Shown: positions 49,197 to 59,031 of the stretch, in pieces
How the letters are laid out: every line of letters begins with the position of its first letter
Position numbering within the stretch: position 1 is the first letter of the stretch
NCBI GenBank assembly: GCA_902588835.1
Contig: CACIQQ010000002.1
Location: 1-64,000 of the forward strand
Direction: 5' to 3'
DNA length: 64,000 nucleotides
Source of the DNA: an uncultured Pelagibacteraceae bacterium
Lineage (GTDB): Bacteria; Pseudomonadota; Alphaproteobacteria; Pelagibacterales; Pelagibacteraceae
Notes under the pieces: model-generated
Seen by the model: the letters and a program-made list of their open reading frames with translations, nothing else
Told to the model about the DNA's origin: nothing
Database searches by the model: none
Position numbers and translations under genes: made by a program

Positions 49197-50410
49197 TGAA
49201 TTATAAAAACAGTAAATTTTATGTTGAGAATATTTCTATAGAGAAATTAACTCGATCATTTCAAACTCCTTTTTACTGTTATTCAAAATCAAGACTAAAT
49301 CAAAATATAAAAAACTTTAATAAAAACTTTGAAAAAACAAAACCATTAATATGCTTTTCTGTAAAATCTAATTCGAATTCAAAGTTATTAAAGATAATAA
49401 AAGACAACGGATTGGGCGCTGATGTTGTCTCAATAGGTGAGCTCCAAAAAGTTTTAAAAGTAGGTTTTAAACCAAATAAAATCGTGTTTTCAGGAGTTGG
49501 AAAAACTACAAGTGAATTAGATTTTGCAATTAAAAAGAAAATTTTATTGATAAACGTCGAGTCTGAGAGTGAACTAAAAAATATTATCAGTTTATCTAAA
49601 AATAAAAAAACTGTGGTCAATGTAGGTATAAGATTAAACCCAAATGTAAACGCTCAAACTATAGGAAAAATTTCAACTGGCAGGATGCAAGATAAATTTG
49701 GATTAACTTTTAAAGATGCAATCAAAATTATAGATAAATATAAAAATTCAAATTCAATTAGATTTAAATGTTTAAGTGTTCACATAGGTAGCCAAATTTT
49801 AAGTAACGTGCCTTATCAAAAAATGATAGGTGTTGTGAATAATTTTCTAGAAAAAGTTTCTGTAAATTTTGAATACGTAGATTTTGGTGGCGGGATGGGT
49901 ATTGACTATAGTTCAAACAAAAAAACTTTTGATTTTAAAAAGCTTGCTTTGGAAATTCATAAATTTTCAAAAAGAAATGAATGTAAAATTATTCTTGAAC
50001 CAGGAAGATCTATAATAGGGGATACTGCCGTACTCATTTCGAAGGTTATCTATATAAAAGAAAATCCAACCAAAGATTTTATTATTTTAGATGCTGGCAT
50101 GAACGATCTAATTAGACCAGCTTTATATAATGCAAAACACATGATTATTCCTGCAATTAAATCGAGTAAAAAAAGCAAAAAAGAATATGATTTTGTTGGT
50201 CCAATTTGTGAGACTTCAGATAGGTTTTTGAAAATGAAAAAATTTCAAAAGCTAAATGAGGGGGAGATTGTTATTCTAAAAGATGTAGGAGCATATGGTT
50301 ATGTATTGTCATCAAATTACAATGTACGACCAATGCCAAAAGAAGTTTTAGTTGATAAATCAAAAACTCAAATCATTAATAAAAGGCAGTCCATTAAAGA
50401 TCTTATTTAA
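49196..50410 (+). CDS. lysA: Diaminopimelate decarboxylase
   Basis: The 404-residue fold-type III PLP enzyme has the Lys in FSVKSNSN (near residue 61), the glycine loop DFGGGMGIDY, LEPGRSIIGD and the substrate-binding Cys in PICETSD. It makes L-lysine from meso-diaminopimelate. Full length; it begins at TAATG overlapping the mini-lipoprotein stop. Confidence 0.97.
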   Translation: MNYKNSKFYVENISIEKLTRSFQTPFYCYSKSRLNQNIKNFNKNFEKTKPLICFSVKSNSNSKLLKIIKDNGLGADVVSIGELQKVLKVGFKPNKIVFSGVGKTTSELDFAIKKKILLINVESESELKNIISLSKNKKTVVNVGIRLNPNVNAQTIGKISTGRMQDKFGLTFKDAIKIIDKYKNSNSIRFKCLSVHIGSQILSNVPYQKMIGVVNNFLEKVSVNFEYVDFGGGMGIDYSSNKKTFDFKKLALEIHKFSKRNECKIILEPGRSIIGDTAVLISKVIYIKENPTKDFIILDAGMNDLIRPALYNAKHMIIPAIKSSKKSKKEYDFVGPICETSDRFLKMKKFQKLNEGEIVILKDVGAYGYVLSSNYNVRPMPKEVLVDKSKTQIINKRQSIKDLI

Positions 50411-51112
50411 ATGATAAGAAATATAATATTTTTCCTTTTTTTTTATCTAGGGATTATCTCAATTTCAATTTTATTTATTCCGACACTTTTATTTCCAAAA
50501 AAAGGGGTTCAGTTTGGAGGTCGTTTGATGGGTATTTGGACTGGTATTTGTCTTAAACTTTTTTTAGGTGTTAATATCTTAGTTAAAGGTTTAGAAAACA
50601 TCCCTAGAGAAAAAAAGTACTTTGTTGTTTGTTCACATCAATCTATGTTTGAAACATTTTATTTACAAACAATCTTTGAATCGTCAGTTTTTATTCTTAA
50701 AAAAGAATTGATGAGAATCCCTCTATTTGGATCATATCTTAAGAAGATGGGGTGTGTATCAATTGATAGGGACAAAATTTCTAAGGCAAATTTAGGTTTC
50801 AAAGGATTAGTTGAAGAAGTTTTAAATGACAAACGAAACACGCTTATAATTTTTCCCCAAGGTACAAGGAAAGATTATAAAGACAGGTCAAAGTTTAAAA
50901 AAGGGTTTGCAAGAATTTACAATGACTTTCAAATAAATTGCCTTCCAATTGCGATTAATTCAGGGAAAACATGGCCAAAGTCCTCTTTATTAAGGAGTAA
51001 ACAAAATATAACAGTCTCTATATTAAAATCCTTTGAGCCCGGTAAAGATTTAGAGCAGTTCTCTAAGGAAGTTGAAAATTTAATCTATAAAGAATTAGAT
51101 TTAATAAATTAA
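50411..51112 (+). CDS. plsC: 1-acyl-sn-glycerol-3-phosphate acyltransferase
   Basis: The 233-residue membrane acyltransferase has an N-terminal membrane span, the catalytic block CSHQSMFET (HX4E rather than HX4D, as in an HQSxxET subfamily) and FPQGTRKDY corresponding to FPEGTR. It makes phosphatidic acid from lysophosphatidic acid. It follows lysA directly and ends 2 bp before the convergent dnaN. Confidence 0.9.
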   Translation: MIRNIIFFLFFYLGIISISILFIPTLLFPKKGVQFGGRLMGIWTGICLKLFLGVNILVKGLENIPREKKYFVVCSHQSMFETFYLQTIFESSVFILKKELMRIPLFGSYLKKMGCVSIDRDKISKANLGFKGLVEEVLNDKRNTLIIFPQGTRKDYKDRSKFKKGFARIYNDFQINCLPIAINSGKTWPKSSLLRSKQNITVSILKSFEPGKDLEQFSKEVENLIYKELDLIN

Positions 51113-51114
51113 AT

Positions 51115-52227
51115 TTAACCTTTCATCGGCATTATCACAAAAATGCTATCAAAATCACTTGGATCTTTTATTAATGCTGGCGATGCAGTATCATTAAAAA
51201 AAATTTCTATCTTTTCACCTTCTAACTCACTAGCAACATCTATCAAGTATTTAGAATTGAAAGTTATATCTAAGTCATGTTCAAATTTTACAGAAACGCT
51301 TTCATTTCCATCGCCACTATGAGTATTGTTGACTGAAAGATCGAGTTTATCTTTTGATAATTTAATTTTTACCCCATCTTTTTTATCTGTAGAAACAGAC
51401 GCAACTCTATCTACACTGCTTTTAAACAATTCTAAATCTGCTTCCATCTTTTTCTTATTATTTTTTGGAACAACCTGAGCATAATTGGGGAATTTTCCAT
51501 CTATTACTTTTGAGATAAGAACACTGTTGTCCATGGAAATTTTAATTTTTGTTTTTGAATTTGAGACTTTGATTTTTCCTTGGTTGTTTTCTAATATCGA
51601 GCAAAGTTGAAAAATTGTTTTTTTTGGTAATATTATTGGTTCAAAGTTGATGGATTTCTCAAGTCTCATTTTCGATATGGACATTCTGTGAGAGTCTGTT
51701 GAAACAGCAGTCAAAAAGTTTTTATCATCCCCACTAGTAAAATGTAAAAAAATACCACTTAAATAATGTCGAGTTTCATCATTTGAAATTGAAAACTTGC
51801 ATTTATTTAGTAGCTTTAAAAAACTTTGTGAGTCTAAATTGATTTCTTCACCCTCAAATCCTTCTTCCATTAATGGAAATTCCTGGGGATCAATGCAATT
51901 TAACTTAAATTTGGATTTTTCAGACTCTAGTTGCATCTTATTTTCCGACAGGCTTTCTACGTTAATTTTTTTTCCTGAACTGAATTTTCTTACAATATCG
52001 TACATTATAAGAGAATTTGTGGTTGTTTTACCTTCCTTTTCAATTTCGACACTTTGAATTCGGTGGACAAAAATCATATCTAAATCTGTCGCAGTTATAA
52101 TTAGTTCTTTTCCACTAGCCTCTAAAAGAACATTAGATAAAATTGGCAGTGTACTTCTTCTTTCAATTACATTTTGACAAAAACTTAATGACTCTTGAAG
52201 ATCTTTTTGATTTACACTAAATTTCAT
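51115..52227 (-). CDS. dnaN: DNA polymerase III beta subunit (sliding clamp)
   Basis: The 370-residue protein has the three clamp domains; recognisable segments are RRSTLPILSNVLLEA, DLDMIF and HYLSGIFLH, and the C-terminal VIMPMKG. It forms the ring that holds the polymerase on DNA. It overlaps dnaA by 11 bp, so dnaA-dnaN is an operon; recF is not next to it. Confidence 0.97.
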   Translation of the reverse strand: MKFSVNQKDLQESLSFCQNVIERRSTLPILSNVLLEASGKELIITATDLDMIFVHRIQSVEIEKEGKTTTNSLIMYDIVRKFSSGKKINVESLSENKMQLESEKSKFKLNCIDPQEFPLMEEGFEGEEINLDSQSFLKLLNKCKFSISNDETRHYLSGIFLHFTSGDDKNFLTAVSTDSHRMSISKMRLEKSINFEPIILPKKTIFQLCSILENNQGKIKVSNSKTKIKISMDNSVLISKVIDGKFPNYAQVVPKNNKKKMEADLELFKSSVDRVASVSTDKKDGVKIKLSKDKLDLSVNNTHSGDGNESVSVKFEHDLDITFNSKYLIDVASELEGEKIEIFFNDTASPALIKDPSDFDSIFVIMPMKG

Positions 52228-53620
52228 TTTCTGATTTATACATTATCTGGTTTTTGAGATAGTTTATTCCATTATTTATTTCGCTATTTTCTACCTTTAA
52301 TTTCTCTATAGTTTTTACAGAGTGAATTATTGTTGTGTGATCTCTATTTGAAAATTCTCTACCTATTTCTGGTAAAGATTTTGATGTGAGTATTTTTGAC
52401 AAGTAAATTGCTACCTGCCTTGGTCTTACTAAATATCTTGATCTTCTTGAGGAAAGCATTTCATTTTTACTAATTTTAAAATATTTACAAACTAACGTTT
52501 GAATATTATCTATAGAGACTTTGGCTTCGTTTATGTTTAGGAGGTCTTTAAGTATTATTTTAGTTTCTGAAATATTTGGAACTCTTTCATATATCCTTGC
52601 AAATGATGCTATTCTATTTAAGGCGCCAACCAATTCCCTGATACTGCTTCTTATTTCGTAACTAATAAATTTAAGTATTTCCTCCGATATATTAATCTTT
52701 TCATTATAATATAAATTGAGTTCATTAGTTTTTTCTTTGAGAATCTTATATCTCAATTCATATTCGGGATTTTGAATATCAACCACCAATCCTCCTGAAA
52801 ACCTAGATTTAATTCGCTCTTGAATTCTTTTTAACTTATTTGGTGGTCTATCTGCTGAAACAACTATTTGTGAACCTTTTTCAAGTAATGCATTAAATGT
52901 ATGAAAAAACTCTTCCTGCATTGCCTCTTTTCCATCCATAAATTGAATATCATCTACAATTAAAACATTAGTATTTCTAAAGTTATCTTTAAATCTGACC
53001 ATTTCATTACTTTTTATTGATTTAACAAATTGGTACATAAATCTCTCCGCTGAGATAAATGTGACCTTGTTTTCAGATTTAAGCTTTAAACCAATAGCAT
53101 TTAACAAATGAGTTTTTCCCATCCCTACACCTCCATACAAATACAAAGGATTATAGTGGGATATATTTTCTGAGACTTTTTTTGATGCTTCAAAAGCTAG
53201 TTTATTACTTGTTCCGATAATGAAGTTATCAAATGATTTATTTTGATCGATTCTATTGTACTGCAGAAAACTGTCTTTAATGAAAGAAATATTATCATCT
53301 TTTTTAATGATATTGTTAACTGCTTTATCTTTTTCATGCTCTTTGTCCTCAATTTTAAATTCTATTCTAGAAATTTCCCTTATCTGTTTTTTTACAATCT
53401 TTAAAATTTCATCTAAATATCTTGATACAATCCAATCTCTGAGAAATCTTGTTGAAACTGAAACGACCAAATAATTGCTATGTTGTTCTTCAAAATATAT
53501 CTTTTTAAGCCAGCTCTCATAAATTTCTGAACCAAATTTTGATTTCATTTCTTTTTGAATTTCTGTCCATATTAGGTTTGCATCTTTTTTTTGATTGAAA
53601 TCTTTATTTAAATTTTTCAT
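52217..53620 (-). CDS. dnaA: Chromosomal replication initiator DnaA
   Basis: The 467-residue protein has the N-terminal domain I, a short linker, the AAA+ domain with Walker A GGVGMGKTHLL and Walker B LIVDDIQFMDGKEA, and the C-terminal DNA-binding domain (RPRQVAIYLSK, GREFSNRDHTTIIH). It binds DnaA boxes and opens the origin. The upstream 290-bp gap to rpsT shows no good DnaA box. Confidence 0.98.
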   Translation of the reverse strand: MKNLNKDFNQKKDANLIWTEIQKEMKSKFGSEIYESWLKKIYFEEQHSNYLVVSVSTRFLRDWIVSRYLDEILKIVKKQIREISRIEFKIEDKEHEKDKAVNNIIKKDDNISFIKDSFLQYNRIDQNKSFDNFIIGTSNKLAFEASKKVSENISHYNPLYLYGGVGMGKTHLLNAIGLKLKSENKVTFISAERFMYQFVKSIKSNEMVRFKDNFRNTNVLIVDDIQFMDGKEAMQEEFFHTFNALLEKGSQIVVSADRPPNKLKRIQERIKSRFSGGLVVDIQNPEYELRYKILKEKTNELNLYYNEKINISEEILKFISYEIRSSIRELVGALNRIASFARIYERVPNISETKIILKDLLNINEAKVSIDNIQTLVCKYFKISKNEMLSSRRSRYLVRPRQVAIYLSKILTSKSLPEIGREFSNRDHTTIIHSVKTIEKLKVENSEINNGINYLKNQIMYKSENEI

Positions 53621-53910
53621 GTGAAGTTTATTCTAGCTAATCTTTAAAAAATTTTTATTCAATAAAATATTTCCTTGTTAGTAAGAAATTTAAAATCCTT
53701 AATTGAATGAAATTAAAAATTGTATAAATTTAAAATTGAAAATCGATTAGCTCTAGAATTGAATTCAATTTTAAATATTAAAGTAAATAAAAATTTACTT
53801 TTTTAATTTACCAAAACTTCAACATGTTGTGTTCAAGCTTTAGATCCTGATTACATTTTGTGGCAAGACTTTTTTATATATGCGGTAAAAAAAATTTAAC
53901 TGGAGGTTGT
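53621..53910. other. Intergenic region between rpsT and dnaA
   Basis: This 290-bp gap should hold the dnaA promoter. It contains a perfect 14-bp palindrome AATTGAATTCAATT (53757-53770) and a stem-loop AAAGTAAAT-AAAA-ATTTACTTT (53780-53801), perhaps the rpsT terminator. I searched by eye for TTATCCACA-like boxes on both strands and found none with fewer than two mismatches, so an origin here is not supported. Confidence 0.5.
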
Positions 53911-54171
53911 TTATAGAGAATTTATTTTTCTCGTAATCTTAGAAACGTTTCGAGTTGCGTTTCCTTTTTTGATTACGCCTGTCTTGGCAATTTTCATTAA
54001 TTCCGAGTTCAATTTGGGTAAGTAGGAAAGGGCTTCCTTCTTTTTCTTACTATCAATCAATTTTTTCATTTTTTTTAATGCAATTTTATAACGGCTTTTA
54101 CGGGCCTTATTTACCTCTGTTTGCCTTTTTATTCGTCTAATTCTTTTAATTGCTGATTTTGTATTTGCCAT
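53911..54171 (-). CDS. rpsT: 30S ribosomal protein S20
   Basis: The 86-residue basic protein starts MANTKSAIKRIRRIKRQ and is S20 over its length (KKALSYLPKLNSELMKIAKTGVIKKGNATR region). It binds 16S rRNA. The rpsT-dnaA neighbourhood is conserved in Alphaproteobacteria. Confidence 0.98.
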   Translation of the reverse strand: MANTKSAIKRIRRIKRQTEVNKARKSRYKIALKKMKKLIDSKKKKEALSYLPKLNSELMKIAKTGVIKKGNATRNVSKITRKINSL

Positions 54172-54218
54172 TTTGGCGATGGTATATCCTCTCTAAGTTG
54201 GGCGGTCAATAGGTATTT

Positions 54219-55076
54219 TTACTTTTGACAAACAGAGCATATAAAAGTGGATCTGTTTGAAATTATTTTTCTAATAATTTGTCCAAAACAATTATTCCGA
54301 CTACATCTCTTTTTTGCACGATCATATACTTTAAACTCAGACTGGAAATTACCACTTTTACCTGTGATGCCTTTGAAATCCCTTATTGAAGAACCTCCAA
54401 ACTCTATAGCTTTTTTTAGGATTATTTTCGAATACTTAACTATTCTTTTGTTTTCGTCTAAATTAATCAGATAAGATTTTTTAAACGGATTTATCTTCGC
54501 CTGAAATAATATTTCATTTACGTAAATATTACCTAGTCCAGAGACTAATTTTTGATCTAACAATAAGTTCTTAATATTTTTTGTTCTATTCTTTAAAATT
54601 TTACTAAGGTAAGTTTTGTTAAATTCTTTACTTAACGCCTCAGGGCCTATTCTAGTAAAAAACCTTAAATATTCACTCTTATTTTTTAAAATCTTAAAAA
54701 ATCCAAATCTTCTAGGATCATTGTAAATTAGTTTAAAATTTTTAAATCTAAAAATTATATGATTATGTTTTTTTGGTAGACTTTGAGATCCATAAAAACT
54801 TAAATTAGTGGTCTTTTTTTTTAAACCCATAAAATGAAGTGTGCCTGACATGCCTAAATGGATCACACAGTAAAGATTATTATTAAATACCAAAATAAGA
54901 TATTTTGATTTTCTTTGAATCTTTTCTATGACTGCATTTTTGAATATTTGTTCAAAATCCTTTGGTACTTTAAGTCTCAGGTTTCGGTTATTGACTTGAA
55001 TATTTATTATTTTTCGGTTCTTTACTTGTCTATTTAGGGACTGTCTTACTATTTCTACTTCTGGTAATTCTGGCAT
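54219..55076 (-). CDS. mutM: Formamidopyrimidine-DNA glycosylase (MutM/Fpg)
   Basis: The 285-residue enzyme has the catalytic N-terminus PELPEVE (Pro2 becomes residue 1 after Met removal), GLGNIYVNEILF, the helix-two-turn-helix and a C-terminal zinc finger (CSRNNC ... CSVCQK). It removes 8-oxoguanine. The first Cys pair has four residues between, as in some alphaproteobacterial relatives. It is divergent from ubiE with 34 bp between starts. Confidence 0.97.
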   Translation of the reverse strand: MPELPEVEIVRQSLNRQVKNRKIINIQVNNRNLRLKVPKDFEQIFKNAVIEKIQRKSKYLILVFNNNLYCVIHLGMSGTLHFMGLKKKTTNLSFYGSQSLPKKHNHIIFRFKNFKLIYNDPRRFGFFKILKNKSEYLRFFTRIGPEALSKEFNKTYLSKILKNRTKNIKNLLLDQKLVSGLGNIYVNEILFQAKINPFKKSYLINLDENKRIVKYSKIILKKAIEFGGSSIRDFKGITGKSGNFQSEFKVYDRAKKRCSRNNCFGQIIRKIISNRSTFICSVCQK

Positions 55077-55110
55077 TAAATATTATATTATATTTTTATA
55101 ACATTTAAAT

Positions 55111-55815
55111 ATGCAACAAAATCTGCAAAAAAAAAGAGGTCTTGTAAAAAAAGTTTTTGATAACGTCTACAATAAGTACGATCTCATGAACGATTTTATG
55201 TCTTTGGGTGTCCACAGACAGTGGAAAAGAGAACTCATCAGACAAATGAATCCCTATCCAGAGAGTACTTTAATTGATGTTGCATGTGGTTCTGGAGATA
55301 TTGCTAAATTATTTGCTGATAATACATCCAATAAATCAAAAATATTATGCGTTGATTTTAATAAAAAAATGTTGGACGAAGGAAAAAAAAGGTTATCAAA
55401 TTACAAAAATATTAACTGGAAGGTTTCAAGAGCTGAAAAAATTGATGCACCAAATGAAACCTTTGATTATTATACAATTAGCTTTGGTTTAAGAAACACA
55501 AAGAATTTAAACTCAACTATCTCGGAAGCTTATAGGGTTTTGAAAAAAGGAGGTAGATTTTTCTGCCTTGAGTTTTCAAAAATTCAAAATCAAAATTTAG
55601 AATTCATTTACAAACAGTATTCAAAACTAATACCATTAATAGGAAAATTAGTAGTTGGAAAAAGTGCGCCTTATGAATACTTGGTTCAAAGTATTGATGA
55701 ATTTGTTAATCAAGAAGAATTACTCGATTTAATCAAAAGTAAAAATTTCTACAATGCCAGTTATAAAAACTTGTCTGGCGGTATTGTATCTTTACATACA
55801 GGTTGGAAAATATGA
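55111..55815 (+). CDS. ubiE: Ubiquinone/menaquinone methyltransferase UbiE
   Basis: The 234-residue SAM methyltransferase has the UbiE signatures YNKYDLMNDFMSLGVHRQWK and DVACGSGDIA, FGLRN, and HTGW at the end. It carries out the C-methylation step of ubiquinone synthesis. Its stop overlaps the ubiB start, giving the conserved ubiE-ubiB pair. Confidence 0.97.
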   Translation: MQQNLQKKRGLVKKVFDNVYNKYDLMNDFMSLGVHRQWKRELIRQMNPYPESTLIDVACGSGDIAKLFADNTSNKSKILCVDFNKKMLDEGKKRLSNYKNINWKVSRAEKIDAPNETFDYYTISFGLRNTKNLNSTISEAYRVLKKGGRFFCLEFSKIQNQNLEFIYKQYSKLIPLIGKLVVGKSAPYEYLVQSIDEFVNQEELLDLIKSKNFYNASYKNLSGGIVSLHTGWKI

Positions 55816-57377
55816 TTTTTAATAAATTCTTTATACTTTTCAAAATTGGAAGAAAAATTGGCAAATCTAATATAATAAACATAGTTTCGGAAACTCATAA
55901 AATACCAGTATTCATTAAATTATTTTTTAATTTGTTAGCCTTTTCATTTTCAAGTTCAAATAATACAAAAAGTAAGGGTAAAGAAAACTTGAGTGAATCA
56001 ATTCAAGAAATGGGAACTACTTTTATAAAACTTGGTCAATTCTTGGCCACACGCCCAGATATAATCGGTGAAAAATTGTCTAAAGAACTTGAGTCTCTTC
56101 AAGATAAATTGCCTCCTTTTTCAAAAAAAGAGGCGGAAAAAATTATAATAGAAAATTTAGGTCAGTCTAATTTTGATGATATAATTGACTTATCAGAACC
56201 TATAGCAGCTGCTTCGATAGCCCAAGTCCATAAAGCCAAAATTAAAGAGGATAATATAATCAAAAATGTTGCAATAAAAGTTTTAAGACCAAACATTAAG
56301 AAAATTTTTAATGATGAGATAGATGCCATTATGTTATTGGCATATATAGTTGAAAGTTTAATCAGTAAAACAAAAAGACTTAAACTCATTGAAGTTGTCT
56401 TTCTTTTCAAAGAAATAACAAATCACGAAATGGACTTAAGATTTGAAGCTGCAGCTGCAAATGAGTATGCTGAAAATACCAAAAATGATTTAGGATTTTT
56501 TGTCCCTAAAATATATTGGAATTTTACAAGCGAAAGTGTTCTTACCTTAGATTGGGTGGATGGGGTATCGATAAGAGAAAAGGACTTACTCAAAGAAAAA
56601 AATATTGAGACCTCTAAAATAGCTACAAATTTAATTCAACATTTTTTAAGACAAGCAGTCCGTGATGGATTTTTTCATGCTGACATGCACCAAGGAAATA
56701 TTTTTATTAATGAGTCTTCCCAAATAGTTCCGATAGATTTTGGTATAATGGGCAGAATAGATAAATTGAGTAGAAGATACTTAGCAGAAATTTTATACGG
56801 ATTTGTACGTAGAGATTACAAAAAAGTAGCTGAGGTACATTTGTTAGCTGGATTAGTACCAAAAGGCACATCTGTAGAGGAATTAGCTCAAGCCTTAAGA
56901 TCTATTGGAGAGCCAATATTTGGTCAGAGTGTTAAAGACATATCGGGTGGAAAATTATTAAAACAATTATTTGATATTACAGAAAAATTTAATATGCAAA
57001 CTCAACCACAATTACTACTTTTACAAAAAACAATGGTTGTAGTTGAGGGCGTTGCTAGGAATTTAGACCCAAATAATAATATATGGGAGACCTCTAGACC
57101 TGTCCTAGAGAACTGGCTAAAAGAGACTAAAGATCCTGTAAAGAATATGATGGATACTTTAAAAGACTCTTCTGAAGTAATTAAAAGAATTCCTGAGTTA
57201 CCTAAGATAATGGATAATGCAAATCAGGCTTTAGCATTTTTGGCAAGTGGTCAGATACCCCAAAATACAAATTCTTTTTCTTCTTTTAATGATAAAAAAA
57301 ATGAGATGAAATCAATTAGAAATCAAAGTATTATTGGTTTATTAGTGCTTGTCTTTTTAGGTGTCATAGTATTTTAA
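55812..57377 (+). CDS. ubiB: UbiB/ABC1/ADCK-type kinase-like protein
   Basis: I chose the ATG at 55812, overlapping the ubiE stop by 4 bp (ATGA), rather than a TTG three codons earlier; length 521. It has the KxGQ motif (FIKLGQFLATRPD), the Ala-rich loop AAASIAQVHKA, the kinase-like HADMHQGN and DFG, and a C-terminal hydrophobic hairpin (IIGLLVLVFLGVIVF). It supports ubiquinone synthesis at the membrane, possibly by extracting lipid intermediates. Confidence 0.95.
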   Translation: MIFNKFFILFKIGRKIGKSNIINIVSETHKIPVFIKLFFNLLAFSFSSSNNTKSKGKENLSESIQEMGTTFIKLGQFLATRPDIIGEKLSKELESLQDKLPPFSKKEAEKIIIENLGQSNFDDIIDLSEPIAAASIAQVHKAKIKEDNIIKNVAIKVLRPNIKKIFNDEIDAIMLLAYIVESLISKTKRLKLIEVVFLFKEITNHEMDLRFEAAAANEYAENTKNDLGFFVPKIYWNFTSESVLTLDWVDGVSIREKDLLKEKNIETSKIATNLIQHFLRQAVRDGFFHADMHQGNIFINESSQIVPIDFGIMGRIDKLSRRYLAEILYGFVRRDYKKVAEVHLLAGLVPKGTSVEELAQALRSIGEPIFGQSVKDISGGKLLKQLFDITEKFNMQTQPQLLLLQKTMVVVEGVARNLDPNNNIWETSRPVLENWLKETKDPVKNMMDTLKDSSEVIKRIPELPKIMDNANQALAFLASGQIPQNTNSFSSFNDKKNEMKSIRNQSIIGLLVLVFLGVIVF

Positions 57378-57383
57378 TTCTGT

Positions 57384-58598
57384 ATGAAATTTTTAGAAAA
57401 TAAAAAAATATTGATTATAATAACAGGTGGAATTGCCGCTTATAAAACATTAGATCTAATTAGAAAATTATCAAAGCTAAATTGTGAAATTAAAACAATT
57501 TTAACTAAAAGCGGTAAAGAATTTGTAACCCCTTTATCAATTACCTCATTATCAAAGAATAAAGTTTATACAGATTTATTTTCAGTGGAAAATGAAAGTG
57601 AAATGGATCATATCTCTCTTTCAAGATGGTCTGATCTAATACTTGTTGCTCCAGCTTCTTCAAATTTTCTTACAAAAATTTCAAATGGTTTTTCAAATGA
57701 TTTAGCAAGCACTGTAATTAAAGCATCAGACAAAAAAGTTTTTTTGTGCCCTGCAATGAACGTTAGAATGTGGGAACACGCATCAAATAAACAGAGCATA
57801 AGTACCTTAAAGAGTTATGGTTATAGAATTTTAGGACCAGAAATTGGTGAGATGGCGTGTGGTGAATTTGGAGGAGGAAAGATGTTAGAGGTTGATGAAA
57901 TTATTAATCAACTTCAAATTTATTTTAAACAAATAAGTAAAAACAAAAAATTAAAAGCGATAGTTACTGCTGGACCTACTCAAGAATTGATTGATCCTGT
58001 TAGGTTTATCACCAACAGATCTAGTGGTAAACAAGGATATGAGATCGCAAATTCTTTAGTGGAATATGGATTTGATACAACCTTAATATCTGGACCTACC
58101 AACTTAGAACCAAATGATAACTTAAAATTAATAAAGGTCAAAACTGGAGAAGAAATGCACAAAAAAACAATGGAGTTGCTTCCGTGTGATCTTGCAATTT
58201 TTACAGCTGCGGTCTCAGATTTTAAGATAAAAAAATTTAATAAAGAAAAAATTAAAAAAAATAAAGATCAAAGTTTTGATTTAGACTTAAATCCAGATAT
58301 TTTAGAATTGGTTTCTAAAAGTAATAAAAAACCAAAAATTGTTGTTGGTTTTGCCGCCGAGTCTGAGAATTTATTCAATAATGCAAAATCAAAACTGGAA
58401 AAAAAAGGTTGTGATTTGATTGTTGCAAATGATGTAAGTAATAATGAAATTGGGTTTGAGTCTGATTTTAATGAAGTTCATTTGTTTTATAAGGACAAAA
58501 ACATAGATGATGAAAAAATCCCAAAAAATTTCAAATCTGTCATTGCAGATGAATTAATTAAAAAAATTACGAATAAATTTAATTTTTTTAATGATTAA
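57384..58598 (+). CDS. coaBC: Bifunctional phosphopantothenoylcysteine decarboxylase/phosphopantothenate-cysteine ligase
   Basis: The 404-residue fusion has the CoaC flavoprotein domain at residues 1-180 (GGIAAYKTLDLIR, PAMNVRMWEH, the Cys in EMACGEFGGGKM), and the CoaB domain after 190 (TAGPTQELIDPVRFITNRSSGKQGY). It carries out two steps of coenzyme A synthesis. It overlaps dut by 8 bp; coaBC-dut is a conserved proteobacterial pair. Confidence 0.97.
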   Translation: MKFLENKKILIIITGGIAAYKTLDLIRKLSKLNCEIKTILTKSGKEFVTPLSITSLSKNKVYTDLFSVENESEMDHISLSRWSDLILVAPASSNFLTKISNGFSNDLASTVIKASDKKVFLCPAMNVRMWEHASNKQSISTLKSYGYRILGPEIGEMACGEFGGGKMLEVDEIINQLQIYFKQISKNKKLKAIVTAGPTQELIDPVRFITNRSSGKQGYEIANSLVEYGFDTTLISGPTNLEPNDNLKLIKVKTGEEMHKKTMELLPCDLAIFTAAVSDFKIKKFNKEKIKKNKDQSFDLDLNPDILELVSKSNKKPKIVVGFAAESENLFNNAKSKLEKKGCDLIVANDVSNNEIGFESDFNEVHLFYKDKNIDDEKIPKNFKSVIADELIKKITNKFNFFND

Positions 58599-59031
58599 GG
58601 TTTTAATTAAAAAGTTAAACCAAAAAGTAAAAATTCCCTCTTATAAAACGACAGGGTCTTCTGGAGTTGATCTTGAAGCTTTTTTGGAAAATCCAATTGA
58701 AATAGGGCCAAATAAATCTGCTTTAATTCCAACCGGACTTGCAATTGCTATACCTGAAGACACAGAGGTTCAAATACGTCCAAGATCTGGACTTGCAGCT
58801 AAGTCTAATATTGGCGTGCTCAATTCACCAGGTACGATTGACAGTGATTATCGTGGAGAGATAAAAATTATTCTTTTTAATCACGGTAATGAAAAATTTT
58901 TAGTTAACAATGGAGATAGAATAGCTCAGATGGTATTAATGCCAATTTTGAAATTTAAGTTTGAAGAAACAAAAGATTTACCAGACACTTTGAGGGGTTC
59001 AGGTGGATTTGGATCTACTGGAAAAAAATGA
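58591..59031 (+). CDS. dut: dUTP diphosphatase
   Basis: The 146-residue trimeric-type dUTPase has its five motifs: SSGVDLEA, PRSGLAAK, GTIDSDYRGEI, GDRIAQMVL and the C-terminal arm RGSGGFGSTG. It keeps uracil out of DNA and supplies dUMP. It overlaps coaBC and the ThiF-like gene. Confidence 0.97.
   Translation: MIKVLIKKLNQKVKIPSYKTTGSSGVDLEAFLENPIEIGPNKSALIPTGLAIAIPEDTEVQIRPRSGLAAKSNIGVLNSPGTIDSDYRGEIKIILFNHGNEKFLVNNGDRIAQMVLMPILKFKFEETKDLPDTLRGSGGFGSTGKK

Noticed and set aside
50411-51112. HX4E instead of HX4D in PlsC as a defect
   Set aside because: An HQSxxET variant is common in one PlsC subfamily; other motifs are intact.
53621-53910. Replication origin between rpsT and dnaA
   Set aside because: Position fits, but no DnaA box close to TTATCCACA, no cluster of boxes and no distinct unwinding element beyond general A/T richness could be seen. 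A genome-wide GC-skew plot would decide.
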